DNA from: Prevotella denticola
GTDB lineage: Bacteria; Bacteroidota; Bacteroidia; Bacteroidales; Bacteroidaceae
Assembly (NCBI RefSeq): GCF_900454835.1
Contig: NZ_UGTM01000002.1
Coordinates: forward strand, 868,001 to 932,000
Direction: 5' to 3'
Length of the DNA stretch: 64,000 bases
The translations under genes and the position numbers were made by a program. The notes under the pieces were generated by a model, which did not search any database, was not told where the DNA came from, and saw only the letters and a program-made list of their open reading frames with translations. Each line of letters begins with the position of its first letter. Within the stretch, counting starts at the first letter, position 1. Shown one piece after another: positions 29,122 through 39,802 of this stretch.

Positions 29122-31272
29122 ATGAGAAAAAGGTTCTTAACATTGGCGGTGCTTACCGCCGCCGCTCTCTTCGCCTTTGCGCAGGACTACACGCAGTATG
29201 TCGACCCGTTCATCGGAACAGGCGGACACGGCCATGTGTTCCTCGGAGCCAATGTTCCGTTCGGAAACATTCAGGCGGGTCCTACACAGAAGAAGCAAGG
29301 CTGGGACTGGTGTTCCGGCTATCATTACAGCGACTCGACGGTCATCGGATTCGGGCAGATGCACCTCAGCGGAACAGGTATCGGCGACCTGGGAGACATC
29401 TCCCTGCTGCCGGTCACCGACCCGGCACAGCGGGAGGTGAAGTTCGCCCATCGTGCCGAGCACGTCAGCCCCGGCTACTACTCGGTGATGCTGGCTTCCG
29501 GCGTGCGCGTGGAGCTGACGGCGACCCGGCGCGTGGCTTTCCACCGCTATTCCTTCCCTGCCGATGCGGCGAAAGGGTATGTCGTACTGAACCTCGCACA
29601 AGGTATCGGATGGGACAGGATGACCTCGTGCAGCTTCAAGCAGGAGTCGGACAAGACCATCAGCGGCTTCCGTATGTCTACGGGATGGGCCAAGGACCAG
29701 CGTGTCTATTTCGTGGCAGAGTTCTCGCAGCCTGTCAGGTTGCAGGAAAACGAACGTGACACCATCGGTGTCTATGCCCTTGACGACACCGCCCGGCCCC
29801 TCCTTGTAAAGGTGGGCATCTCTGCTGTGAGTGTAGAAAATGCCCGGCAGAACCTGCAGCAGGAGCTTCCCGGATGGGATTTCCGCAATGCTGTTGCCCA
29901 GGCGAAAGCCGAATGGAACCGTGAACTGGGCAAGATCGCCGTCAAGACGGAAGATGAACACGCAAAGCGCATATTCTATACGGCACTCTACCATACGATG
30001 ATTGCACCGTCGGTATTCAATGACGTCAACGGCGAATACCGTGGGGCAGACGGAAAGACACACCGGGGCGACTTCACCGACTATACCACCTTTTCACTCT
30101 GGGACACTTATCGGGCCGCCTTCCCGCTGATGACGATCATCCATCCGGAAATGCAGCGCGATCTTGCCCAGACGTTCCTGCACATCTTCAAAGAGCAAGG
30201 CAAGCTGCCGGTATGGCATCTGATGGGCAACGAGACAGACTGCATGGTGGGCAATCCGGGCATTCCCATCCTCGTGGACATTGCCCTGAAAGGCTTTGAT
30301 GTGGACAAACGTGCAGTGCTTGAAGCCGCCAAGGCTTCTGCCATGCGTGACGAACGCGGCATGGGACTGCTGAAGAAATACGGATATATTCCCTGCGACC
30401 TCGACCCGGAACGTGAGACAGTTGCCAAGGGACTGGAATATGCACTGGCAGACGCCTGTATAGCAAAGCTCGCCAGGCAGCTGGGCAGAACGGATGATTA
30501 CAAGTATTTCCACAAACGCAGCCAGTCGTACCGTGACTTCTACTTTGACCGGAAGACGAAGTTCATGCGGGGCGTGACTTCGGACGGGAAGTTCCGTGAA
30601 CCGTTCGATCCGTTCAGCACCGTCCATCGCCAGGACGACTATACCGAGGGCAATGCCTGGCAGTATGTATGGCTCGTGCCGCATGATGTACACGGACTTG
30701 TCGCTGCCTTCGGCGGTGAGAAGCCGTTTGTGTCAAAGCTCGACTCCCTCTTCATCGTCCATGGCGACATGGGAGCTGATGCCTCACCGGACATCACGGG
30801 GCTGATCGGCCAGTATGCACATGGCAATGAACCAAGCCACCATATATTATATATGTACAACTATGTGGGACAGCCATGGAAAGGTGCGGAGAAGATACGC
30901 TACGTGCTCAAGAACCTGTATCACGACGACTTCGACGGTCTGAGCGGCAATGAGGACGTAGGACAGATGTCGGCATGGTACATCCTTTCGGCACTGGGAA
31001 TCTATCAGGTGGAGCCGGCCGGCGGCAGATACATCATCGGATCGCCGCTCTTCGACGAAGCTGCCGTGAACGTGGGAAACGGCAAGACATTCCGTGTCGT
31101 GGCGCATGACAACAGCCCGGAGAACATCTATGTCCAGCGTGCCCGGCTGAACGGCAAGCCCTATACCCGCTCGTACATCGACTTCAAGGACATCGCCTGC
31201 GGCGGCACGCTCGAGCTGACGATGGGCAGCAAGCCTTCTCGGTTCGGCGTAAAACCGGCAGACAGACCGTAG
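29122..31272 (+). CDS. GH92 exo-alpha-mannosidase (second copy)
   Basis: 716 residues from ATG 29122, giving the signal peptide MRKRFLTLAVLTAAALFAFA followed by DYTQYVDPFIGTGGHGHVF. The frame stays open upstream through the palindromic repeats, but that part is not protein-like. The catalytic domain shows RIFYTALYHTMIAP, SLWDTYRAAFPLM, EGNAWQYVWLVPHD and GNEDVGQMSAWYILSALG (Glu611/Asp612 at the base motif). It acts on alpha-mannose of N-glycans in the periplasm or at the surface. With the first GH92 it probably covers different alpha-1,2/1,3/1,6 linkages; which one cannot be told here. Confidence 0.93.
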   Translation: MRKRFLTLAVLTAAALFAFAQDYTQYVDPFIGTGGHGHVFLGANVPFGNIQAGPTQKKQGWDWCSGYHYSDSTVIGFGQMHLSGTGIGDLGDISLLPVTDPAQREVKFAHRAEHVSPGYYSVMLASGVRVELTATRRVAFHRYSFPADAAKGYVVLNLAQGIGWDRMTSCSFKQESDKTISGFRMSTGWAKDQRVYFVAEFSQPVRLQENERDTIGVYALDDTARPLLVKVGISAVSVENARQNLQQELPGWDFRNAVAQAKAEWNRELGKIAVKTEDEHAKRIFYTALYHTMIAPSVFNDVNGEYRGADGKTHRGDFTDYTTFSLWDTYRAAFPLMTIIHPEMQRDLAQTFLHIFKEQGKLPVWHLMGNETDCMVGNPGIPILVDIALKGFDVDKRAVLEAAKASAMRDERGMGLLKKYGYIPCDLDPERETVAKGLEYALADACIAKLARQLGRTDDYKYFHKRSQSYRDFYFDRKTKFMRGVTSDGKFREPFDPFSTVHRQDDYTEGNAWQYVWLVPHDVHGLVAAFGGEKPFVSKLDSLFIVHGDMGADASPDITGLIGQYAHGNEPSHHILYMYNYVGQPWKGAEKIRYVLKNLYHDDFDGLSGNEDVGQMSAWYILSALGIYQVEPAGGRYIIGSPLFDEAAVNVGNGKTFRVVAHDNSPENIYVQRARLNGKPYTRSYIDFKDIACGGTLELTMGSKPSRFGVKPADRP

Positions 31273-31281
31273 GAGGCTGGA

Positions 31282-31319
31282 GGGGTCAAGAGCGTTAACT
31301 TCTCTAACACTCTTGCCCC
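31282..31319. other. Hairpin after the second GH92 gene
   Basis: GGGG, CAAGAG and GTTA pair with TAAC, CTCTTG and CCCC around a 7-nt loop, with single-base interruptions. No T-run follows, so read-through to the kinase gene is likely. Confidence 0.5.
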
Positions 31320-31371
31320 CTATGACTCCTTCCTCAAAACAAACAATCTTCAAATAAAACCTAATAAAACC

Positions 31372-32463
31372 ATGCTCGATTTCATCAATGTCGTCTCACA
31401 GTTCCGCATCGAAGGAGCTGTCGAAAGCGTCAGTCCGATAGGAAACGGACTGATCAACGAAACGCTGCATGTGACCACTGTGGGGACTGACACTCCCGAC
31501 TACATCCTGCAGCGCATCAATGACACCGTTTTCACCGATGTAGACCTGCTGCAGCACAACATCGAGACGGTGACAGCACATATACGCCATAAGCTGGAGG
31601 CACAGGGCGAGCAGGACATCGACCGCAAGTGCCTGCGCTTCATAGAGACTTCGGCTGGCAAGACCTATTACAAGGACGGCAACGGACGCTACTGGCGCAT
31701 GAGCGTCTTCATCCCTGATACCTGCACCAAGGAAGAAGTGAACCCGGAGAATGCCTTCTGCTGTGGCGAGACCTTCGGCAACTTCGAGCAGATGCTGGTA
31801 GACTTGAAAGAGCCTTTGGGTGAGACAATCCCCGACTTCCACAACATGGAACTCCGTCTGCGCCAGCTGCAGGAAGCTGTGAAGGCAGACAGGATGGGAC
31901 GTGTCGCCTCGGTACGTGACATCCTCGGCGAGCTGGAATGCAGTGCCGACGAAATGTGTCTTGCCGAACGGCTCTACCGTAAGGGGACACTGCCCAAGCG
32001 CATCTGCCACTGTGACACGAAAGTGAACAATATGCTGTTTGATGCCGACGGAAAGGTTCTCTGCGTCATCGACCTCGACACGGTTATGCCGAGCTTCGTC
32101 TTCTCCGACTACGGCGACTTCCTGCGTACAGGTGCCAACCGGGTGGCAGAAGACAGCGACGACTACCAGTCGGTAGGTCTGAAAGAGGATATTTTCCGTT
32201 CGTTTACCGAGGGCTATCTCGGTTCGGCAGGCAGCTTCCTGACACCGGTAGAGACAGGCCATCTGCCTTACGCCGTGGCACTCTTCCCTTATATGCAGTG
32301 TGTCCGTTTCCTGACTGATTACATCAACGGCGACATCTATTACAAGATAAAATATCCCGAGCACAATCTTGTCCGCTCACGCAACCAGCTCCTGCTCTAC
32401 CGTGACGTACGCCGTCATGACCGGATGATGGCGGAGTTTGTCGAGAAAACCTTGAAGCTATGA
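31372..32463 (+). CDS. N-acetylhexosamine 1-kinase-like (NahK-type) phosphotransferase
   Basis: 363 residues of the aminoglycoside phosphotransferase fold, cytoplasmic. The kinase catalytic loop HCDTKVNNMLFD and the metal-binding VIDLDTVMPSFVFSDYGDFLRTGAN match the NahK subgroup, which phosphorylates GlcNAc/GalNAc at C1. An N-terminal IGNGLINETLHV segment is the nucleotide-binding lobe. Placed after GH130, GH92 and GH20, it would feed GlcNAc released by GH130 and GH20 into sugar-phosphate pools. The substrate is inferred from family and context. The stop overlaps the next start by 4 nt (ATGA), indicating translational coupling. Confidence 0.8.
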   Translation: MLDFINVVSQFRIEGAVESVSPIGNGLINETLHVTTVGTDTPDYILQRINDTVFTDVDLLQHNIETVTAHIRHKLEAQGEQDIDRKCLRFIETSAGKTYYKDGNGRYWRMSVFIPDTCTKEEVNPENAFCCGETFGNFEQMLVDLKEPLGETIPDFHNMELRLRQLQEAVKADRMGRVASVRDILGELECSADEMCLAERLYRKGTLPKRICHCDTKVNNMLFDADGKVLCVIDLDTVMPSFVFSDYGDFLRTGANRVAEDSDDYQSVGLKEDIFRSFTEGYLGSAGSFLTPVETGHLPYAVALFPYMQCVRFLTDYINGDIYYKIKYPEHNLVRSRNQLLLYRDVRRHDRMMAEFVEKTLKL

Positions 32464-33113
32464 AACGGATAGAAGCAGTACGTCTGGGCTGTCGGCAGGT
32501 GAAGGCCGCTGACATTCCGGCCCTTTTCAGGAAGAACGGGGTAGCTTACCACAGGATAGACACGGTGGACTGGCCTTCAGATTATCCATATTATCCGGAT
32601 GTAAAGTTTGCCATTGCCCATAAGGGCGATTGTCTCCTGCTGCATTACAAGGTAGAAGAAGACTGCGTACGAGCCGTTTCGGGGGCCGACCTGGGTCCTG
32701 TCTGGGAAGACTCCTGCTGCGAGTTCTTCTGCTGTCCGGATACAGAAGGAGGCTATTACAACCTCGAGACCAACTGCATCGGGACGGTGTTGCTCTGCAA
32801 CGGAAAGGGCCGTGAGAACCGTACGCCGGCCTCTCACGGAACACTTGCGGACATCGACCGCTGGGCCTCCCTGGGATGCGAACCGTTCGGAACGAGAGAC
32901 GGAAGACAGGCATGGGAGCTTGCGCTCGCCGTGCCCGCCAGCTCGTTCTTCCGTCATACGCTGAAGAATCTCTCCGGACAGACGGTAAGAGCCAACTTCT
33001 ATAAATGCGGCGACAAGACACGTCAGCCCCATTTCCTTTCATGGAATCCCATCAGTCTGCCCGCTCCCGACTTCCATTGTCCGGAATTCTTCGGTGAAGT
33101 GACTTTTCTGTAG
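32460..33113 (+). CDS. CBM9-like carbohydrate-binding family protein
   Basis: 217 residues, no signal peptide, coupled to the kinase gene by an ATGA overlap. It resembles the carbohydrate-binding family 9-like (DOMON fold) proteins of Bacteroidota: VWEDSCCEFFCCPDTEGGYYNLETNCIGTVLL, followed by WELALAVPASSFF and RANFYKCGD...HFLSWNPI, and a terminal FHCPEFFGEVTFL. Its role is unknown. The cytoplasmic location beside a sugar kinase suggests sugar or sugar-phosphate binding, but that is inference. Last gene before the strong terminator. Confidence 0.7.
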   Translation: MKRIEAVRLGCRQVKAADIPALFRKNGVAYHRIDTVDWPSDYPYYPDVKFAIAHKGDCLLLHYKVEEDCVRAVSGADLGPVWEDSCCEFFCCPDTEGGYYNLETNCIGTVLLCNGKGRENRTPASHGTLADIDRWASLGCEPFGTRDGRQAWELALAVPASSFFRHTLKNLSGQTVRANFYKCGDKTRQPHFLSWNPISLPAPDFHCPEFFGEVTFL

Positions 33114-33242
33114 CCCATCCACAGAATATTGCCTGCATCAGAAGCCGGAATTGCTGATGGAGCAAGCGGCGGAAAGAGCTGCCGTCCCATCCTCCTCCGG
33201 AAGCAACACACAGGCACACACCGCCCGGACTTACCCCCTAAA

Positions 33243-33301
33243 AAGCTCCCCGTCCCTTTCCACTCTCTGCAAAGAGAATGAAAGGGACGGGGGGCTTTTT
33301 T
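33243..33301 (+). terminator. Strong intrinsic terminator of the glycan cluster
   Basis: A 13-bp GC-rich stem (CCCCGTCCCTTTC / GAAAGGGACGGGG), extended by AGC/GCT, closes a 19-nt loop and is followed by six T. It separates the glycan genes from hppA. Confidence 0.9.
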
Positions 33302-33336
33302 GATCAGACATTCAGAAATAAAAAGGATAAAAACAC

Positions 33337-33364
33337 TTGCATCCGATATTTTTTTATATATTTG
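33337..33364 (+). promoter_or_regulatory. Promoter of hppA
   Basis: TTG (33337-33339), 17 nt, TATATTTG (33357-33364); spacer slightly short of the 19-20 nt seen elsewhere in this window. Start near 33371, about 40 nt before the ATG. Confidence 0.6.
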
Positions 33365-33410
33365 CGGACAGAAAGGGGCATCTATTACAATAACCTAAAA
33401 CATACTGAAT

Positions 33411-35618
<2,208 letters not shown>

Positions 35619-35663
35619 CAACAGATCTCACATCGTATCCATAGAGACCATGACCCGACTTGC

Positions 35664-35709
35664 ATGGTAAGAGAAGTTTACATTTGCAGATGTAAACTTC
35701 TCTTACCAT
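35664..35709. repeat. Perfect 20-bp inverted repeat after hppA
   Basis: Arm 35664-35683 (begins ATGGTAAGAGAAG) and its exact complement 35690-35709 enclose a 6-nt loop. It starts 45 bp after the hppA stop. No T-run, so it is either a non-canonical terminator or a small palindromic repeat. Confidence 0.75.
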
Positions 35710-36103
35710 ACCTGCAGAATCCGTACATATGCTTACCTGTATGGCAACTAAGCACTAATAAGGATTCAACTAACGCTTACTTGCATCCCAACCAAGCCTT
35801 ACTTGGGGCGCAACTAATCCTTGAAAATGAAGAAAAAACGAAGTTGGTGTAAACTGACTGATAATGAGCATAAAACGGAACGATTTGCATAAAATTTCCC
35901 TGTTCGCAAAGGGCAGCAAAATGCAGATTCAGGCAGAAGTTCAGTTACTAAACCGTTACCCTATTTTGCCATAGGTAACGACGGAGCAATGTCAGGTAAC
36001 TGAATTATTTTCGCCCCGTGTGGCTGTTGCTTCGGTCGGCAGTTTTCTGCATAAGTGAAGAACGCTTTAATTCGGGTAACTTTGCCCATAAAAATTAAGG
36101 CGT
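35710..36103. other. Non-coding boundary between hppA and the mobile element
   Basis: It holds diverged short direct repeats: CAACTAA occurs at three sites around 35,740-35,815, and TTACTTG twice. An attachment site for the integrase element is expected close to here because integrase begins at 36104, but no core duplication can be identified without the other end. A -7 box TAACTTTG (36077-36084) precedes the integrase. Confidence 0.45.
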
Positions 36104-36885
36104 ATGAAAACAGAGAAAATGAAGGTGCTGCTCTACCTCAAAAAGAGCGGTCTGGACAAGTCGGGTAAGGCTCCGATTATGGGGCGCATTACTATCGGTC
36201 GTTCCATTGCGCAGTTCAGCTGCAAGCTGTCCTGTAACCCCGATTTGTGGAATCCCCGTGAAAGTAGAATGGACGGCAAGAGCCGTGAGGCGGTGGAGGT
36301 GAACGGCAGGCTGGAGAACTTGCTTGTTTCCATTCAGGTTGCCTATCAGTCTCTGCTATCCAAAGGTTGCCCATTTGACGCAACCGATGTGAAGGGGCTG
36401 TTTCAAGGCAGCGTACAGGCACGCTGCATGCTCACCGAAAGGCTGGACATGCTCATCAAGGAGAAGGAAAGTCATGTTGGCATAGACATCAAGGAAGGAG
36501 CCATACACGGCTACCATTCCACCCGAATCCATTTGCAGAGATTTATACAAAGGAAGTACAAGGTATCGGACTTGGCTTTCTCACAACTCACGGAGCAGTT
36601 TATCTACGATTTCGGACAGTACTTTGTGGGTGAGTGTGGCTTTCAGGAATGTACGTTCTATAATGCCGCCACCTTCTTGAAAACGGTATGCAGGCTGGCA
36701 TACCGTGAGGGGTTGGCAGATACGCTCTTCTTTGACAAGGCGAAAATATCAAAGGGAGACAACAAACTGCCAAAGGCTCTTGACAGGGAAGCATTGGACA
36801 AGTTGAAGGTCCTCCGCTTCGAGGACTTGGAGGAGGAAATGGAAACGGCAAGGGACGTTTTCCTTTTTGCCTGTTATGCGCTGTG
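36104..36885 (+). pseudogene. Tyrosine recombinase, N-terminal part only (truncated)
   Basis: The N-terminal arm-binding and SAM-like core-binding domains of a Bacteroidales transposon integrase (MKVLLYLKKSGLDKSGKAP, FSCKLSCNPDLWNPR, then YHSTRIHLQRFIQRKYKVSDL). Reading stops being integrase-like at about residue 260 (ARDVFLFACY), exactly where the catalytic domain should begin. Foreign AT-rich DNA (the minus-strand 252-aa gene) follows. All catalytic residues are lost. It is probably the first of two tandem integrases, cut by the same rearrangement that removed the N-terminus of the second. Confidence 0.85.
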
Positions 36886-36886
36886 C

Positions 36887-37645
36887 TTATTTACATTCAT
36901 TTTTCCACCTTTTATAGTAATTCTGTAATCCAGTTTTTTCTCCACCTTTAAAGAAACTACCACTATTTAATGTCTCAATTAATTTTTCTATATCCTTAGC
37001 GTGTCTTGTTTCCCAATGTAATTCTCTAACTAAATATGAACCAATAATGTCTGCATTTAACTCTGGTTCGTACTTATGCAAAGCCTTAATAAAGGTCTTA
37101 GCTCTATCATTATCCTTTGGGTGTGATATTCCAGTCGACATATTTATTGAAGCTGTCAATTGTTGCATTGCACGTTTTACTATGCAACTCGGTTCAGGAA
37201 ATGCTTCTTCTTTTTTTTCTTTGCCCGAAATCTCAATAGCACTCCAAGTTTTTATCCATTTATCTGTTAATTTTCTTAACCAAGGAATCGCAATAATATA
37301 TTTCACAGAATGATAATCATCAATTTTTAATAAATCATCAGAGTCAATTCCACAACATATTACAATATCTGATGCATTACCATGGATTGCATTTTTATAA
37401 GTCAACTTAGTCTCAAATTTGAATGGGACTGGACAATCGGTAAACTTTAAACCATTAAATAACTTCTTAACTATTTCTGAACCAAACAATCTTTCAAACC
37501 AACCAGTATTTTGCTTTGTGTGAATATAAAGAACTATTTTTTTTATCGAAGAATCCTTTTTTGCAAGTTCACAGGCAAACTGCATTGCCAATTTATAAGC
37601 ATCATCATCATTGGCTTCTGTATCAATGTAAAATTTTGTATCCAT
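36887..37645 (-). CDS. Hypothetical protein, AT-rich cargo gene
   Basis: 252 residues, not recognised. It begins MDTKFYIDTEANDDDAYK, has an alpha/beta-looking first half (IKKIVLYIHTKQN, SDIVICCGIDSDDLLKI, VKYIIAIPWLRKL) and a helical charged second half (HWETRHAKDIEKLIETL). There is no signal peptide or membrane segment. The gene is much more AT-rich than the chromosome and lies wedged between the cut integrase and the left end of an IS1380 copy, whose end is 38 bp upstream of the ATG. Its neighbours suggest horizontally acquired cargo. Function unknown. Confidence 0.6.
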   Translation of the reverse strand: MDTKFYIDTEANDDDAYKLAMQFACELAKKDSSIKKIVLYIHTKQNTGWFERLFGSEIVKKLFNGLKFTDCPVPFKFETKLTYKNAIHGNASDIVICCGIDSDDLLKIDDYHSVKYIIAIPWLRKLTDKWIKTWSAIEISGKEKKEEAFPEPSCIVKRAMQQLTASINMSTGISHPKDNDRAKTFIKALHKYEPELNADIIGSYLVRELHWETRHAKDIEKLIETLNSGSFFKGGEKTGLQNYYKRWKNECK

Positions 37646-37683
37646 GTTTATTTATTTTAGACTCTGTCTTGGGTTATAAAATC

Positions 37684-38348
37684 CCTTAATTCCGCAGCAT
37701 AAATTCTTGTGAGAACTCCAAGTGCCTGAGAAACAAAGTTCTCAAAACACTTGGATATGTCAGAAATTTCACCTATCTTGGTGCTGCAAACATAACAAGT
37801 AAGCAAAAATTTGACATGACAAAGGTAGCAATTAAAAACGAGAATATCGCTTCTTTCGGAGGAATTTATCACATCATGGACGTTTTCTCAAAGTTGGGCT
37901 TTGAAAAACTTACCGAATCTGTATTGGGTAAACGTGGAAGTAGCGGCAAAGCATTCAGCCATGGAAGTATTTTCGGCTCTCTCTTCTTCAGCCACCTTTG
38001 TGGTGGAGAATGCCTTGAGGACATCAATGTGCTTATAGGGCAGTTCAAGCAGAGACCTGACACGCTATTACCCGGTGCCGACACTGTGGGACGTGGACTA
38101 AAGGAGCTTGCCGAAAAGAATATTGTCTATAAGAGCGAGACCTCCGACAAGTCGTATAGTTTCAACACTGCAGAGAAGCTGAACACCTTACTTTTACGGA
38201 TGATACGGAGGATGGGGCTTATAAAGGTAGGCAGTCATGTTGACTTAGACTTTGACCACCAGTTTATTCCAGCCCACAAGTTCGATGCAAAGTATTCTTA
38301 CAAGCAGGATTCTGGCTATTTCCCTGGTTGGGCTTCCATTGGGGCAAT
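37684..38348 (+). mobile_element. IS1380-family copy A, left 665 bp only
   Basis: It begins with the left inverted repeat CCTTAATTCCGCAGCAT and matches intact copy E through transposase codon 176, then breaks at 38344-38350 into integrase sequence. The right end is missing. The break probably arose by deletion between the IS and the second integrase gene. Confidence 0.9.
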
Positions 38349-39192
38349 CACGGAGGACTTGTTTGAAGAACCCCGTTTCTACCTCAAAAAGCGTGGACTG
38401 AAAGGAACGACCATCAACAACTATCTCTGCTGGCTGAGTCGGCTGATGTACCGTGCGGTCAGTCAGAACATCATACGCTGTAATCCCTTTGAGAATGCCA
38501 AGTATGAGAAAGAGGATAAGAATATACGATACTTACAAAAATACGACGTGGCAAGGCTCATGGCTATGAGGATGAATGACAGCGAGGCGGAACAGGCAAG
38601 GCTGATGTTCATTTTCTCCTGTTTCACGGGACTGGCTATTGCGGATATGGAAACCCTGCAATACAAGCATATCCAAACCGCAGCGGACGGACAGAAATAT
38701 ATCCGCAAGGAGCGACAGAAGACCAAGGTGGAGTTTGTCGTACCGCTGCACCCAATAGCGGAAACTATCATCAGCCATTGCAGGAAAGCAAATCACAACG
38801 ACTTAACAACAGGACAGGACGAGCAGACGATGAAAGAAAAAGGCGACGGCTTTGTCTTTCATCCTGATAGCAGCCGTAGCGTGATGAATAGCAAATTGTA
38901 CATTGTGGGCAAGGCTTGCGGTATCAGCCAAAGGCTTTCCTTCCACATGGCACGACACACCTTCGGCACGATGAGCCTTAGTGCAGGAATACCCATCGAA
39001 AGCATAGCCAAGATGATGGGGCATGCTTCCATATCAAGCACGCAGATTTATGCACAGGTGACGGACTGCAAGATTTCGGAAGACATGGACAGGCTCATCG
39101 CCAAACTTTCCTCAAAGGAAAAGAAAAACAAAGAGCTGGTGGGAAATGAACCCTTGAACATATTAGCATATAAGAAGGAGGAAACGGCATGA
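37816..39192 (+). CDS. In-frame chimera: IS1380 transposase N-terminus fused to tyrosine integrase C-terminus
   Basis: 458 residues. Residues 1-176 are IS1380 transposase (MTKVAIKNENIASFGG ... GYFPGWASIG). From about 178 onward the protein is a Bacteroidales integrase: LFEEPRFYLKKRGLKGTTIN starts the core-binding domain, then the catalytic domain with FSCFTGLAIADMETL, HMARHTFGTMSLSAG and the tyrosine in SSTQIYAQVTD. The first catalytic Arg is Ala, as is common in the IntDOT group, where that Arg is absent. His/Arg/Tyr are present, so recombinase activity is possible, but the arm-binding domain is replaced. It could be driven by the transposase promoter in the IS left end. The stop overlaps the next gene (ATGA). 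Confidence 0.85.
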   Translation: MTKVAIKNENIASFGGIYHIMDVFSKLGFEKLTESVLGKRGSSGKAFSHGSIFGSLFFSHLCGGECLEDINVLIGQFKQRPDTLLPGADTVGRGLKELAEKNIVYKSETSDKSYSFNTAEKLNTLLLRMIRRMGLIKVGSHVDLDFDHQFIPAHKFDAKYSYKQDSGYFPGWASIGAITEDLFEEPRFYLKKRGLKGTTINNYLCWLSRLMYRAVSQNIIRCNPFENAKYEKEDKNIRYLQKYDVARLMAMRMNDSEAEQARLMFIFSCFTGLAIADMETLQYKHIQTAADGQKYIRKERQKTKVEFVVPLHPIAETIISHCRKANHNDLTTGQDEQTMKEKGDGFVFHPDSSRSVMNSKLYIVGKACGISQRLSFHMARHTFGTMSLSAGIPIESIAKMMGHASISSTQIYAQVTDCKISEDMDRLIAKLSSKEKKNKELVGNEPLNILAYKKEETA

Positions 39193-39593
39193 ATACAACA
39201 AACAGACCAAAGACTGGCATGGAGCGTAGTCGCCTTGATTGGAGCGGCAATATGCAGGTAATCCGCAAGGGAGGCGGCGAGATAGCCATGACGGAGGGAG
39301 AACTTGCGAGGTTTTTCGGTGTGACATGGAAGAAACTTAACGGCAAGCTACAAGTGATACAGAAATCTTCCAACCTGCACCTTGATGAAATGTGTGCAGG
39401 TGAGAAGGCAATGGTCAAAGATAATGAATTGACAGGTTATGCACCGCTTTATCCGCTCTCGGCAATCATCGCCCTCGCCTTTCTGCTGGACAGCATGGAA
39501 GCTCACTTGTTCAGAAAGTATGTCTGCCATAAGGTACAGCAACCCGCAACTTCCATAACACCGATATTCCTGTCTGGAGGTACACACCATTGA
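39189..39593 (+). CDS. Small integrase-linked accessory protein, unknown function
   Basis: 134 residues, starting within the integrase stop (ATGA overlap), so translationally coupled. It contains a stretch that could be a helix-turn-helix (MTEGELARFFGVTWKKLNGKLQ) and ends with LSAIIALAFLLDSMEAHLFRKYV. Position behind the integrase suggests a DNA-binding accessory of the mobile element. I do not recognise a named family. Confidence 0.6.
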   Translation: MNTTNRPKTGMERSRLDWSGNMQVIRKGGGEIAMTEGELARFFGVTWKKLNGKLQVIQKSSNLHLDEMCAGEKAMVKDNELTGYAPLYPLSAIIALAFLLDSMEAHLFRKYVCHKVQQPATSITPIFLSGGTHH

Positions 39594-39802
39594 TTTATTC
39601 CTATCTTTTTCTTTCACCGATATTATCCTACTACATTACTACAATAAGGAGTAATACGATGAAAGAGAAAGGATTAGGATGTAGTCAGAGGCAGCGGATA
39701 GAAATCACTACTTCTTGACTACATTCTACATTAGTCAGTTCAAAATGCATGATTGTAGGCTAATAACTCGCGAAATGAACTTTCTATAGGGAAAGCAATG
39801 CC

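Noticed and set aside
35619..36103. tRNA gene as integration target
   Set aside because: No cloverleaf or conserved T-loop sequence was seen near the integrase.
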